Assembly: GCF_050624435.1 (NCBI RefSeq)
Contig: NC_134546.1
Coordinates: forward strand, 75,123,700-75,187,699
Length of the DNA: 64,000 nucleotides
Direction of reading: 5' to 3'
From: Tenrec ecaudatus
Taxonomy: Eukaryota > Chordata > Mammalia > Afrosoricida > Tenrecidae
Made by a program: the position numbers and the translations under genes. Shown here one piece after another: positions 54,430 to 64,000 of the stretch (position 1 is its first letter; each line of letters opens with the position of its first letter). Under the pieces are notes generated by a model. That model was given only the letters and a program-made list of their open reading frames with translations, was not told the DNA's origin and searched no databases.

Positions 54430-54906
54430 ATGAATTTGGTACCAAACGTGGCTTTCATTTTGGCCATTTTACATGGTAATCATTGTAGAGCTTGCTGTAT
54501 GTGTGTATAATTGTGAGTGCATGTGTTTGTATGTAAGTCATCTAATCAGAGTGTCTGTTTGCAGGTGTTCAGTGTGAGGTGCACCTGGTGTAGTCTGTGG
54601 GCGATCTGAGAAAGCCTGGAGAGTCTTTGAGACTCTCTTGTGCAGCTTCTGGATTCACCTTCAGTGACCACGGATGAGCTGGGCCCGCCAGTATCCAGGG
54701 AAGGGCCTGCAGTGGATCGCAGGCATTAGTACTGGTGTTAGTACATACTATACAGATTCAGTAAAGGGCCAATTAACCATCTCCAGAGACAACGCCAAGA
54801 ACACGCTGTATCTGCAGATGAACAGCCTGAAAGCCGAAGACACAGCCATGTATTACTGTGCAAGAGACACAGTGAGGGGAAGTCAGTGAGAGCCCGGACA
54901 CAAACT
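54430..54906 (+). pseudogene. IGHV pseudogene, VH3/clan III-like, near-intact
   Basis: Leader exon 54430-54475 (46 nt, the standard length; MNLVPNVAFILAILH) with donor GT, an 89-nt intron, acceptor AG at 54563-54564 and an 11-nt L-part2. The V region starts at 54576: EVHLV, then TAG in place of the usual Glu codon 6 at 54591-54593. A 1-nt deletion lies just before 54674 in CDR1. Otherwise it is well kept: [61 protein letters not shown], with both disulphide Cys and the FR2 Trp. The recombination signal is perfect in layout: CACAGTG 54868-54874, 23-bp spacer, ACACAAACT 54898-54906. Confidence 0.93.
54868..54906 (+). other. 23-bp-spacer recombination signal sequence (V-RSS)
   Basis: RAG1/2 recognition site: consensus heptamer CACAGTG, a spacer of exactly 23 bp, and nonamer ACACAAACT. 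It directly follows the CAR codons, so this segment should still be able to rearrange even though its coding part is damaged. Confidence 0.92.
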
Positions 54907-54909
54907 TCC

Positions 54910-55591
54910 CCTGGTGGGAGGATATTGGTCTCCAGGGGGTGCGCAGGACCCACAAAGCACAGGACTCAGACCCAGGAGCAGCTGGAGCTTCAAGGCTGGT
55001 TTCCTGTGGTTATATGTGGATTCTCAGAAATCTCAGTTCCTTGTGGGAAATCTCTAATTTAAAAAATAATACTTCTGTGCCTACTCCTGGCATCTGTGAA
55101 TTCAAAAGTTATATTGTAACCAAAACTATATTCTGTCCAACAGCAACAATCCGCTTCTTAACCTTTATGGACAGGAAATGACTTTGCCAGCGGTCCCTGC
55201 ATCAGAGTTCTCAAGACGCTCAGATAAAACATTTTCCAATCAGACTACAGGAAAATGGTGCCTGGGTAAAGGTATCTATTAAGTGTTTGAGTATTGGCTG
55301 AAAGTCTAACAGTATGTTCTTTCAGCGCACTCTGAGGAATTCTGGCAATCATCTAGCTAATAATTTAATAAAAGATAGGCAGTCTGCCTGTTTTATATTG
55401 AATTGTTTCTTCAAATGACACAATTTTTGTTGTTGCTGATTTTTGCTTTTTTTGTTTTCCTTTTTTTTACCCCAGGGTAGAGTGCGAACGCAGGGCTCTA
55501 CTACCACAAATTATTCAGTCAAGTTTCCAACATTTGGGGAAATCTCAGGGGTCAGGACAGCTTTGGTTGTTTTTCCTAACCTTTGTGGCCA

Positions 55592-55623
<32 letters not shown>

Positions 55624-56860
55624 TGTGTGTGTGTGTGTATCTTTTCTGGAATCCCATCTGAAAATACATAAATTCACCAACTGCATTTTATTATCTGGGT
55701 GCTAATGTCCTATATCAGTCTATCCTTCAGAACCTGCAGCCCATGATAGTCCAGGAAACACACTACCTTTTTGTGAAAATTCAGGATTCGGGGAGAGCTT
55801 AGGGCCAAACGGGATCATTCAGTTCTTCATGCTGGATGTTGTATCTTCACCTTCACAGCCCCAAAGAATGTCGGCCACTCCTTCTGGTTTCACCCAGAGG
55901 GTCCACATTTGTCCTATTAATGAGCTCATCCTCCTCCTAGTGGCTTTGCTAGTAATTTGTTGTTTGATACCGGTAACATTCCCAGTATCCATTGACACAC
56001 AACCTTAAGTGAAGAATTTCAGATATTTTGGTATAAGATCCTGTATGAAATGTAAGATTAGGTGTGAATAACTTTATTAATGATGACTTTGTGGATACTA
56101 CATGTCTTCCTGTGTCAAAGGTAATTTTTTTAGTGTTGCATGTACTCTTTCCACACTAGAATAACTCTTGAGTAGATGTAGGAGTGTAGTTGTCAAAGAA
56201 AAGTTCTTCCTTCTTAGTGACTTGCAAAAGCCACTCCTATTTACAGCACACATTGAATGGGAGCTATTTTTGGCTGAATTCAATGAGATTTCTAGATTTA
56301 GCTGACCTTCAAATATTTGAATATCTAATTTTACATAATCTATTGCAGAGAGAAAATGTGTATCTGACAATTTAAATGCTCTTGGTTTTGTTCCGAGTAT
56401 CTTAGAAAGATATAAGTCCCTGAGAGGAGAGGACTACTGCCTTTATTCCTAAAGCTGTTCTCAAACTTAATTTGTGTCTCCATCCTCAACCATCTTCTTC
56501 ATCACTTTCTGTGGCCTGAAAGAATAGGCCTTGGTCTTGAAGAATGGAGAAGTCACGGAAGGGAATGTGTTCTATGAGGAAGCAGCCAACATTCTCATCT
56601 CAGATTGACCCCTTTAAACTTTATTACAAAGTTACCACTCACATGCAAATCAGCACATAGTCCATTGGATATAGTCTCATGATGTATTTACTCAAATTTA
56701 GCTCTTATTCTGATTTAATACACCTGGGAAAATAGGCCTCATTGCCAATATGTCAGTTTCTTCCTCTTCTTGGGGAAACTCTCAGAGGTGAAACGCTCAG
56801 GGATTGAAGCATGGGGTTTTGTGACTGCTTTATCTGTGAATCGGGCTCATTCTCTCCAGG
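54910..56860. other. Intersegment DNA, no gene recognised; TG microsatellite
   Basis: Spacer between two V segments. A (TG)n microsatellite spans about 55593-55640. The short minus-strand frame at 56098-56370 has no recognisable relatives. Confidence 0.5.
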
Positions 56861-56868
56861 AGAAGCAT

Positions 56869-56876
56869 ATGCAAAT
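56869..56876 (+). promoter_or_regulatory. Immunoglobulin octamer ATGCAAAT of the second VH3-like segment
   Basis: Perfect octamer 124 bp upstream of the leader ATG at 57001, followed by TGCTGATAAAAAAACA, the same promoter layout as the preceding VH3-like segment. Confidence 0.82.
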
Positions 56877-57000
56877 AAAGGCCCTCCTTATGCTGATAAA
56901 AAAACACCCCAATCCCAACAAAACAGTTCTTGGAGAAGATCCTCAGTACCATAATCTACAAGTGTCGCTGTTATGCAATTTGTATGAACACAGAATCATC

Positions 57001-57474
57001 ATGGAGTCTGTACTAAGCTGGGTTTTTCAGGCAGCTATTTTAATAAGTAATGTTATTGAGAGCAAGTGTGTGTGAGTGGGTATGAGTTGCACACAGTTGA
57101 CATGTGTGATCGTTTTCATGACCGGCATATATTTTGTTTGAAAATGGCAATTGCAATGTGCAACTGGTTGAGTCTGAAGGAAACTTGAGGGAGCATAAGA
57201 CATTTTTGAGATTCTAATGTGCAAACTCTGGATTTACATTTAGTAACTTTTCCATGACCTGTATGAGCCAAGTTCCAGGCCTGCAGGGTGTCTTATTAGT
57301 ACTGTTGATATCACATATTATACAGATTCCATGAAAGCTGGTTTACCATCTCCAGAGACATTGCCAAGAACACACCGTATCAGCGAAAGGACAGTCTAAA
57401 AGTCAGTCACATGTCCATGTATAATGGTGGGGAAGACACACAGAGAGAAGTCAAAGTGAGTACAGACACAAACC
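57001..57474 (+). pseudogene. IGHV pseudogene, VH3/clan III-like, heavily decayed
   Basis: Leader exon 57001-57046, again 46 nt (MESVLSWVFQAAILI), followed by a GT donor. The V exon acceptor has lost its AG. The V region reads VQLVESEGNLREHKTFLRF, then TAA at 57215-57217, then CANSGFTFSNFSMT. FR2 is shortened and frameshifted, and FR3 is recognisable only at DNA level (CCATCTCCAGAGACATTGCC). The FR3 Cys codon region reads ATAATGG. The heptamer is degenerate (CACACAG or CACAGAG near 57437-57445); the nonamer ACACAAACC at 57466-57474 is intact. Confidence 0.88.
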
Positions 57475-57804
57475 TCCTATGCAGGGAGGGAGCAGTGTTG
57501 CAGGGCTCTGTAAGGGCATGAACAGAAGGAATGATTCTGGATCATGTGCATTTGGAGAGGGAGTTTCTAGTCTGGATCTCTATTGTGATCCAGGGTTCTT
57601 CATCTCACTATTTCACACGGGAATTTATGTTTTGTTTTTTTTTTATGATTCAGTTCCTACCCTTAATATCTGTGAATTCAAAGTTGTATTGTAAGAAAAT
57701 AAAACATTCTCATAGAGAGAAAAACAACCAACCAAAATGAGCTTGTCCCATAGGGAGTAGAAATTTTCCAGGGGTGATCAGCGTGTATTTTGAGAAGGTC
57801 AGTG

Positions 57805-58304
57805 TGTTAGTCCTGGTGGACTGGAGAAACAAATTCATAGACACTCCTACGTGTATAGGAAAAAGCTTTATATAAAAAGCAATGGTATATTGAGAAAACA
57901 CACCAATCCAGTGCAGATTAAACCCATAAGGCCAATATTAGCCCATATGTCTGATACCATTCTGTAAATTCCTCTTCAGACTCATGCAATACATGATACA
58001 ATGTCAAGTGCAAGAAAATCACAGGTTAGTGGGTGGAAAGTCTTGTGGATCCAGTGGCATTAGAAGCATCTTAGTGCTGGCGTGGGCCTCCACGTGGCTC
58101 CTCCAGCTCCAAGGTTCTGGCTGCCAGTAGCATAGCTCCATGTGGCTTGTCAACACCAATAACTCACAGGGAGAGAGTGTATCTAGCCTTCAGCGAGCTA
58201 TTTATCTCCTTCACACTTCCAAATGAGGTCATTAAGGCGTGACCTGATTGACAGGCTAGACTGCACCCCTTCGCAGGTTCACAGGAGATCATGTAACTGC
58301 CACA
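57805..58304. mobile_element. LTR-B family LTR, copy 2 (about 500 bp)
   Basis: Uninterrupted copy: start TGTTAGTCCTGGTGGACTGG, internal CTTGTGGATCCAGTGGCATT and GACCTGATTGACAGGCTAGA, end ATGTAACTGCCACA. It defines the length of the family. Confidence 0.72.
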
Positions 58305-58444
58305 GTCTGAATATCTTTCAGGAAGACTCAGTGGAGTGCTAACTGTTAAGGTCTCAACTAATGGCTGTAAAGTTGGTGGTTTGAAACTTGGTGTCATTTA
58401 TTCAAGTACAATATATTGTAAAAAGTTGCTTTCACCCAAACTAA

Positions 58445-58600
58445 AATTCTGTTGACATTGATCAGTTCCAAGTCATAGTAATCCTAGAGGACAGACTAGA
58501 ACTGCTCCTATAAGATTTCCAAGCCTGTATTTCCTTATGAGATTATTCCACCACAAATTCTCCCACACAGCAGTTCGTGGGTCTGAATGACTGAATTTTC
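58445..58600 (-). repeat. AfroSINE
   Basis: The plus strand shows CAGTTCCAAGTCATAGTAAT, GGACAGACTAGAACTGCTCC and ATTTCCAAGCCTGTATTTCC, the SINE in reverse, truncated at its head. Confidence 0.65.
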
Positions 58601-58765
58601 ATTTAACAGCTAGGCAAGTCACGAATGTCCCATTAGGATTGGTAGTTCTTACTTATCTATCAGTGATTTTTTAAAAATATTATATCCTGTCAAACAATCT
58701 TCATAGTTTAGAATTATGTTTTTCATCAAGCCTTGCTGTTTTTCATCCAGATTCTTCCCCTAGAT

Positions 58766-58955
58766 CAGGGGTCAGTAAATTTCTTTTTTCAAAAAGACCT
58801 CTGAAAACTATAATTGATTATTCCATTGGTCATATAGACTTGGAGACAATTATTCAACCTTACTGATTGTGAAAACAACAGCAGGAAAGAGAAAAGGGCA
58901 TAGCTGTGTGCTAATAGAATGTTATTCACAAAGGCAGGCACTGGGCCATGAGCCT
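58766..58955 (+). mobile_element. MER5A-like hAT-Charlie MITE
   Basis: Left end CAGGGGTCAGTAAATTTCTT, internal GGCATAGCTGTGTGCTAATA and TGTTATTCACAAAGGCAGGC, matching the well-known eutherian MER5A in order and length. The right end is degraded. Old, non-coding. Confidence 0.72.
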
Positions 58956-59302
58956 GTTAACCAAAGCCCTTCAATGAGGGTCTGTGTAAGTAACAGATGA
59001 TCTTCTGTTTCTTTTCTAAAACAGTTTTATTGGAATTTCATGCACATGATATAATTCAATCATATCAAGAAGAGGCATATACCTGTCTTGATTTTCTCTG
59101 CAGTAGGAGCAGCTCGCCTGCCACTACCCCTCATCCCCTAAAAATTTTTGCCAGTGCCAAATTCTTCTACACTCATCCCTTGGTCAGGAATACCTCCCAG
59201 CTGATGAGGTGTCCCGTCTGTGGCGCAGAAACATCCTAGACACTGACAGAAGAGCGCTTCAGCAGCTTGGCATCCCTACATTCCCTGACTTGATTGATCC
59301 CT

Positions 59303-59720
59303 AGTCACAGCTTCCAAACCAGCATATCTCAATGGACATTGACACAGCAGCCAAGCTCATTGGGGCTGCCACAGTTGGAGTGGCATCTCTGGAGCCCGTA
59401 TTGGGACTGTGTTTGGGAGCCTCATCCTTGGTTATGCCAGGAACCCTTCTCTGAAGCAGCCGCTCTTCTCCTACGCCATCCTGGGCTTTGCCTTCTCGAA
59501 GGCCCTCGGGCTTTTCTGCCTGATGGTGGTCTTCCTCATCCTTTTTACCATGTGAAGGAGCCATATCTACCCCCCACATTTCTCTGTCCCAAGTCTCTCT
59601 GCCCAAATTTCCCTTCCCTGCACCTCCCCGGGCAGCCTGGGGAAAATAATTGGCTCAAGGTTTGACAGAGACAAATAAATACTGTATTAATAAAGATGCT
59701 TCTTTTTTAAAAAAAAGTGG
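59303..59720 (+). pseudogene. ATP5MC1-like: ATP5MC1 processed pseudogene (ATP synthase subunit c)
   Basis: Subunit c forms the proton-carrying ring of mitochondrial ATP synthase. The copy begins in the end of the targeting peptide (SFQTSISQW) and runs [10 protein letters not shown], a 6-nt deletion, ATVGVA, a 2-nt deletion causing a frameshift, then [20 protein letters not shown] and [16 protein letters not shown] with stop TGA at 59553-59555. The proton-binding Glu is replaced by Lys (FSKALG). The 3' UTR (CCGGGCAGCCTGGGGAAAAT, ACAAATAAATACTGTATTAA) identifies the MC1 paralogue rather than MC2 or MC3. It ends in an A-tract at about 59709. Intronless and 5' truncated. Confidence 0.9.
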
Positions 59721-59739
59721 GGGGCATACAATCATCATC

Positions 59740-60020
59740 ACTATCGATTAAAATTTTTTATTCCTTTTGTTCATATCATTACATTTTTGGCAAAATGTAC
59801 ACAGGAAAACATTCTCCAATTCAACCACTGTTATATGTACAATTGAGTATCTTTGATGATACTTTTCATGTTTACAAGCATTATTGATATCCTTTTCAAA
59901 ATTATCCCATCACCATTAATATAAACTGAATTCCCCCTAAGCAACAACCATTTCTCCTTCACCCATGGTAACCATTGGTCAAACTTTGTTTGTTTTTATA
60001 TAGCTTTAAAAATATATGTA
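59740..60020. other. AT-rich old repeat, unclassified
   Basis: The text AATTTTTTATTCCTTTTGTT and ACCCATGGTAACCATTGGTC resembles an old LINE 3' region seen in mammals, but I cannot name the family. Confidence 0.3.
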
Positions 60021-60029
60021 TATAATATT

Positions 60030-60915
60030 CACATATCAGGCATCAAAGAACAAAAAAATCATATTATTGGGTGCACACCTCCATGATACGATCGCCAAGG
60101 ACAAACAGGTACATATGCAAATGTGGTGAACAAAGCTGATGGTGCCGGCTATCAAAAGAGATAGTGTCTGGGGTCTTAAAGGCTTGAAGGTAAACAAACG
60201 GCTATCTAGCTCAGAAGCAACAAAGCCCACATGGAAGAAGCACACCAGCCTGTGTCATCAAGAGGTGTTGAAGGGATCAGGTATAGGCATCATAAGAAAA
60301 AAAAATCTTACCAGAGTGAATGAAAGGGGAAGTGCAGAGTGGTGACCCTAAGCCCACTTGTTGGCCACTGTAGATCCCCTTGCAGAGCAGTCTAGGGGAG
60401 GAGTTGAGTCAGTCAGGGTGTGATATAGCACTGATGAAGAATACAGCTTTCCTCCAGTTCATAAATGCTTCCACCCCTCCCTCCACCCCACCCCACCCCA
60501 CTACCATGATCCAAATTCTACCTTGCAAGTCTGGATAGAGCAGAGGATGTACACTGGTGCAGATAGGAGCTGGAGGCACAGGGAATCCAGGGAGGATGAT
60601 ACCTTCAGGACCAGGGTGTGAGGGGTGATATTGGCAGGGTAGAGGGTGAGTAGGTTGGAAAGAGGGAACCGATTACAAGGCTCTACATGTGACCTCCTCC
60701 CTGGGGGACAGACAACAGAAAAGGGGGTGAAGGGAGACTCTGAACAGGGCAAGATATGACAAAATAATAATTTATAAATTGTCAAGGGAACATGAGGGAG
60801 GAGGGAGCTTTGAAAATGATGAGGGCAAAGAATGTACAGATGTGCTTTATACAATTAATGTAAGTATGGATTGTCTTAAGAGTTGTCTGAGTCCCTAATA
60901 AAATGTTTTTAAAAA
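60030..60915 (+). mobile_element. 5'-truncated L1 3' UTR
   Basis: Starts inside the module repeated in L1-G (AGGCATCAAAGAACAAAAAA, then GCACACCTCCATGATACGAT) and continues collinearly through CTATCTAGCTCAGAAGCAAC and ATGTACACTGGTGCAGATAG to CCCTAATAAAATGTTTTTAA. A 30-40 bp piece before the end is missing. Confidence 0.85.
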
Positions 60916-61504
60916 TAGTATTCATTTACATAGATGTTTAAAATGTTGTACTATATGTATATATGCATATATATAATAACGAATTCTTTGGTTCTGTCCC
61001 CCGCCCACATTCATTGTTTGCTCCCAAAACTTCCTCACCCTTCCTACTCCTCTACTCCCCTAGGACCCTATAGACCATTGCATCAGTTATTGTCTCTAGG
61101 GATCCGCGCCTTCTGTGCTTTACAAACTTTGAAACCCAATAGAAACAACAAAAAACAAAACCAAAATAAAACAGCAAGAAGAAAATAATAATAATATAAT
61201 GATAAAAATGAAAATAAAGAATAAAGAAGGAAAGACTACCATCAATATTTTAAAGTTCAGCAAAAAAAAAAAAATCCTGTCATGGAACAAGTGAAAAATG
61301 CTTTACCTTAGAGCAAGTACAGGTTGGATCGAGAGGTAGGTCAACTGACCAATTGTCATATTATGCCATGGTCTGATCCACTGTGATCAAGTTCACAGTT
61401 AACTCTGTCTGAGAGTAAAGCTTTTCAAGGGGATCTGCCAGAGGTTTAATATGACTAAATATTCTTCAGATGGACTTTTTTTGAGTTCTCACTGTTCACC
61501 TACC

Positions 61505-61770
61505 CTTCGACAAATTGGATGTTCATAATTTGAGCTCTGAAGGTTTTTCCTTCATCACATTTGAATTGTCACTATCTTTGGGTCACACATGCTGGTGTGC
61601 TTCTTCATTGTGGACTTCCTTGACACCTGACTTAGATGGCTGCTTGAAGACAAGCCTTTTAGATCCCAGATAATTGATACCCTGGCACCATCTGGTTTCT
61701 TCACCCCACTTTGCTGTAATGCCCTTATCTTCATTGATTTTTCAATGAAGTTTTGAGCAGAGCCATGTTA
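61505..61770 (-). mobile_element. Old L1 3' UTR fragment, reverse orientation
   Basis: The plus strand holds the complement of the L1 module with AfroSINE-age divergence: CATGCTGGTGTGCTTCTTCA, AGATGGCTGCTTGAAGACAA and GGCACCATCTGGTTTCTTCA. Confidence 0.65.
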
Positions 61771-61885
61771 AGATCCTGTACCCAGAATATGATCACCTAG
61801 AGGATGGATCTAGCTAAATCCTGTCATACACCATGGGCACCTCTAACTAGTGCCTGGAAATTGAACATGTGAAACTCCACAACTA

Positions 61886-62399
61886 TGTTAGTCTGGGTGG
61901 ACTAGGGAAAAAAATTCACAGACATTCATATGTGTACAAGAGAGAACTTTATATCAAAGAGAAATTGAACATTAAGAAGGCATAACCGCCCAGTCCAGTT
62001 CAAGTCCATAAGTCTGATATTAGCCCAGATATCTGACACCAGACTATAAATTCTTCAGACTCATGCAACACATGCAATGATGCCGAATGCAGGAAGACCA
62101 CATGCCAGTGGGTGCAAAGTCTTGTGGATCCAGTGGAGGTGGGTGGAAACATCTCAAAGCTGTTAAGAGTCTCCACGTGGCTCCTTCAGCTCCAGGGCTG
62201 TAGCGTAGCTCCTTGTGCATTGTTGACAGGAATGTCTCACAGGGCATGAGACTGTGTCCTGCCTCCAGCGAGCTATTTTTCTCCTCAGTGCCTCCAAATG
62301 ATGTCATCAAACTGCACCCAGATTGACAGATTAAACTCCATCCCTTCATCTTAAGTCTCAAATTGGCAGCAGATTATACAACTACCACAGCAACCATGG
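61886..62399. mobile_element. LTR-B family LTR, copy 3
   Basis: Start TGTTAGTCTGGGTGGACTAG, internal ACCACATGCCAGTGGGTGCA and CTTGTGGATCCAGTGGAGGT, end TTATACAACTACCACA. No internal retroviral sequence lies beside it. Confidence 0.72.
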
Positions 62400-62726
62400 A
62401 GGCAGATGAAGAGCAGGACAGGAAAAGAGAAGTAGGTACCTTCTCTATTTGTTTTGTACTCTACTCTTATTTGTATCTTTATGTCATTATAATTTTTCTT
62501 TATGTTTAATTATATCTTTGTTTTTAATTGTTTTTGTTATTATCTCCCAGTTTGGAAGTAAAGGAGTGGATGAATAGAGACCATAACTGAGGCAATGGTT
62601 TATATGGAAGGGGGAGGAGTAATCAGTGGATCTGTGAAGCAGGAGGGAGCATTAAGCTTATTTTGAAAATGGGCATACAACTTTTTTTAGAAGTGTTTTA
62701 AGTATGGAAATGTGAATGTTATATCA

Positions 62727-62730
62727 GGAA

Positions 62731-62801
<71 letters not shown>

Positions 62802-62915
62802 GAGGAAAGAAAGAAAGAAAGAAAGAAAAAGAAAGAAAGAAAGAAGAGGAAGGAAGGAAAGAAGGGAGGGAGGGAGGGAGGAAGGAAAGAAAGAGAAAGA
62901 AAGAAAGAAAGAAAA
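62727..62915 (+). repeat. (GAAA)n microsatellite, purine-only tract
   Basis: About 190 bp of GAAA units grading into GGAA/GGGA units near 62850-62885. All-purine on the plus strand. Long Lys/Glu-rich frames here are artefacts of the repeat. Confidence 0.95.
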
Positions 62916-62959
62916 TGATCTATGGTTACCATGTGTGAAGTGGGAAGAGATTTGGCTTA

Positions 62960-63715
62960 GGGGGCATTAAATTAAGTTTAACGGCAGTAAAACAATATGC
63001 AGGGGGATAAAAATAATGGTTGTACAACCTGAAAAGAATACTCAATGGCACTGAATTACACATGTAGAAGGTGTTGAATCGGTGAAGGTTTTGTTGCATA
63101 CATTTTTGCAAGTATGTGAAATATATTACATGAATAATGATTACGGAGGGGGAGAAATTGTTCTATAATTGACTGTGGTAAAGATTATATAACTCTTCTT
63201 GATATGGTTGAAGTATTGAATTATATGATAAGGGGGAAAGTGCTAATAAAAGTGTTTTTTTTTTAAGAGAAGTGGATGCTCAGAAATGTTCATCATTTGA
63301 CCTTCCACTTTAACTCAACAGCCTGCACATCTCATGGGCTACCCTTGTCCTAAGGGTAGAACTGGGCTGCCCAGAGAGAAAGTGGAACATTCCTAGGACA
63401 ATAGTATCCCCAGGAATTCCCTTCATTATGGCTCACACCTCAGGCCAACTGCCTGCATTTCTACAAATCTACCCATGGTTTTCAGGAAGAAATTGTTTGT
63501 CCAGTCAGTGCAAATGATGAAGGGTAGAGATAGACCTCACAGAACACAGGTCAGGAAAATCCCCTCTAGAGGCCATTACTGCTCCTACTCAGAGCCATCC
63601 TCTTTCTGCTTCCACAAGCACAGCACACGTGGATCGCCTACAGTAAAATATGGTAACAGAGCTCCAAGTCACACATGAAAGTCAGGTATCTTAGGCCTTC
63701 ATCCTTACCATGTTA
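62960..63715. other. No gene recognised
   Basis: Spacer before the last V relic. GTGCAAAT at 63508-63515 is one base away from the immunoglobulin octamer, but lies about 210 bp from the putative leader, farther than for the two VH3-like segments. Confidence 0.4.
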
Positions 63716-63722
63716 ATCAGAG

Positions 63723-63960
63723 ATGACTGTGGAGGTGACACCCTTCTGGATTCTTCTTGGTGACATGAATGTCCTACCCTGTGAGCACCTTCATGTCAAA
63801 AGCAGTGCTTTTCATCTTAGAATGGTTTTAAATTATATTTCCCCCCGTATTCCTAGGTGTGATCATGCAGGTAGAGCTGCTACAGACCAGTCATGAGTTG
63901 GGAAAGCTATGTGCTATGTCTCAAAGTGCTATGTCTAGCTTCCAGGTCTGAAAATATCAA
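63723..63960 (+). pseudogene. Possible IGHV pseudogene, VH1/clan I-like, at the window edge
   Basis: The candidate leader around 63723-63775 contains CTTCTGGATTCTTCTTGGTG, like the VH1 leader end. About 80 nt later there is an acceptor CCTAG (AG at 63855-63856), an 11-nt L-part2 (GTGTGATCATG) and a V-like start at 63868 (QVELLQTSHELGKL, resembling QVQLVQSGAEVKK). Similarity then fades, with in-frame stops at about 63946-63966. The exact 11-nt L-part2 and intron length support it; the short match limits confidence. Confidence 0.45.
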
Positions 63961-64000
63961 TGTTTCTAGATCTAAAAGGCTCTGGGAAACACGACCTGTG

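Noticed and set aside
54738..54955. Minus-strand frames over the VH3-like segment
   Set aside because: Antisense shadow of the V exon and its RSS.
62687..62970. Lys/Glu- or Ser/Phe-rich frames
   Set aside because: Translation of the GAAA microsatellite.

Overview
The window looks like nuclear DNA of an afrotherian mammal, most likely a tenrec such as Echinops telfairi. Three observations support this. Many copies of a SINE with the AfroSINE layout are present, together with fragments of the RTE-clade LINE that shares its 3' end. The L1 elements carry a long 3' UTR module, which I recall from afrotherian genomes. Two short hAT elements with SPIN/URR1-type ends occur at 18.1 and 29.3 kb, and SPIN elements are known to have invaded tenrec by horizontal transfer. 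The species call is inference from repeats; no species marker was searched.

Region by region. (1) 1-14 kb, minus strand: a KRAB C2H2 zinc-finger gene. Its last exon (1-1536) runs off the left edge with 13 fingers in view, and a canonical 127-bp KRAB-A exon lies at 13912-14038. The intron between them was invaded by an 8.4-kb full-length but dead L1 with target-site duplications, ending only about 70 bp from the zinc-finger splice acceptor. The fingers are open, but the linker upstream is in another frame, so the gene is either recently broken or carries an assembly error. (2) 14-39 kb: gene-poor DNA with an L1 lacking ORF2, two SPIN-like MITEs, L1 3' ends, solo LTRs, AfroSINEs and RTE pieces. 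(3) 39.0-39.5 kb: a CpG-rich block with a good minus-strand splice donor, a candidate promoter and first exon of the zinc-finger gene. (4) 40.5-42.0 kb: an ATP6V1G1 retrocopy with an intact 118-codon frame and a perfect 15-bp target-site duplication. (5) 44.6-51.8 kb: an L1 rearranged by twin priming, an inverted L1 3' end, nested LTRs and an RTE fragment. (6) 52.6-64.0 kb, plus strand: a row of immunoglobulin heavy-chain V segments, all damaged: a VH4/clan II-like, two VH3/clan III-like and a VH1/clan I-like relic at the right edge. Leader exons, octamer promoters or 23-bp-spacer recombination signals remain in several. An ATP5MC1 processed pseudogene, a MER5A-like MITE and three copies of a 0.5-kb LTR lie among them.

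Taken together, the window appears to be the outer (5', D/J/C-distal) edge of the tenrec IGH locus. The V segments point rightwards, towards where D, J and C genes would lie. A KRAB zinc-finger gene is transcribed in the opposite direction on the outer side. From memory, the mouse has the same kind of neighbour (Zfp386) beyond its distal Ighv genes. No novel enzymatic or defence system was seen. The interesting material is the locus boundary, the state of the zinc-finger gene, the retrocopies and the unusual L1 structures.
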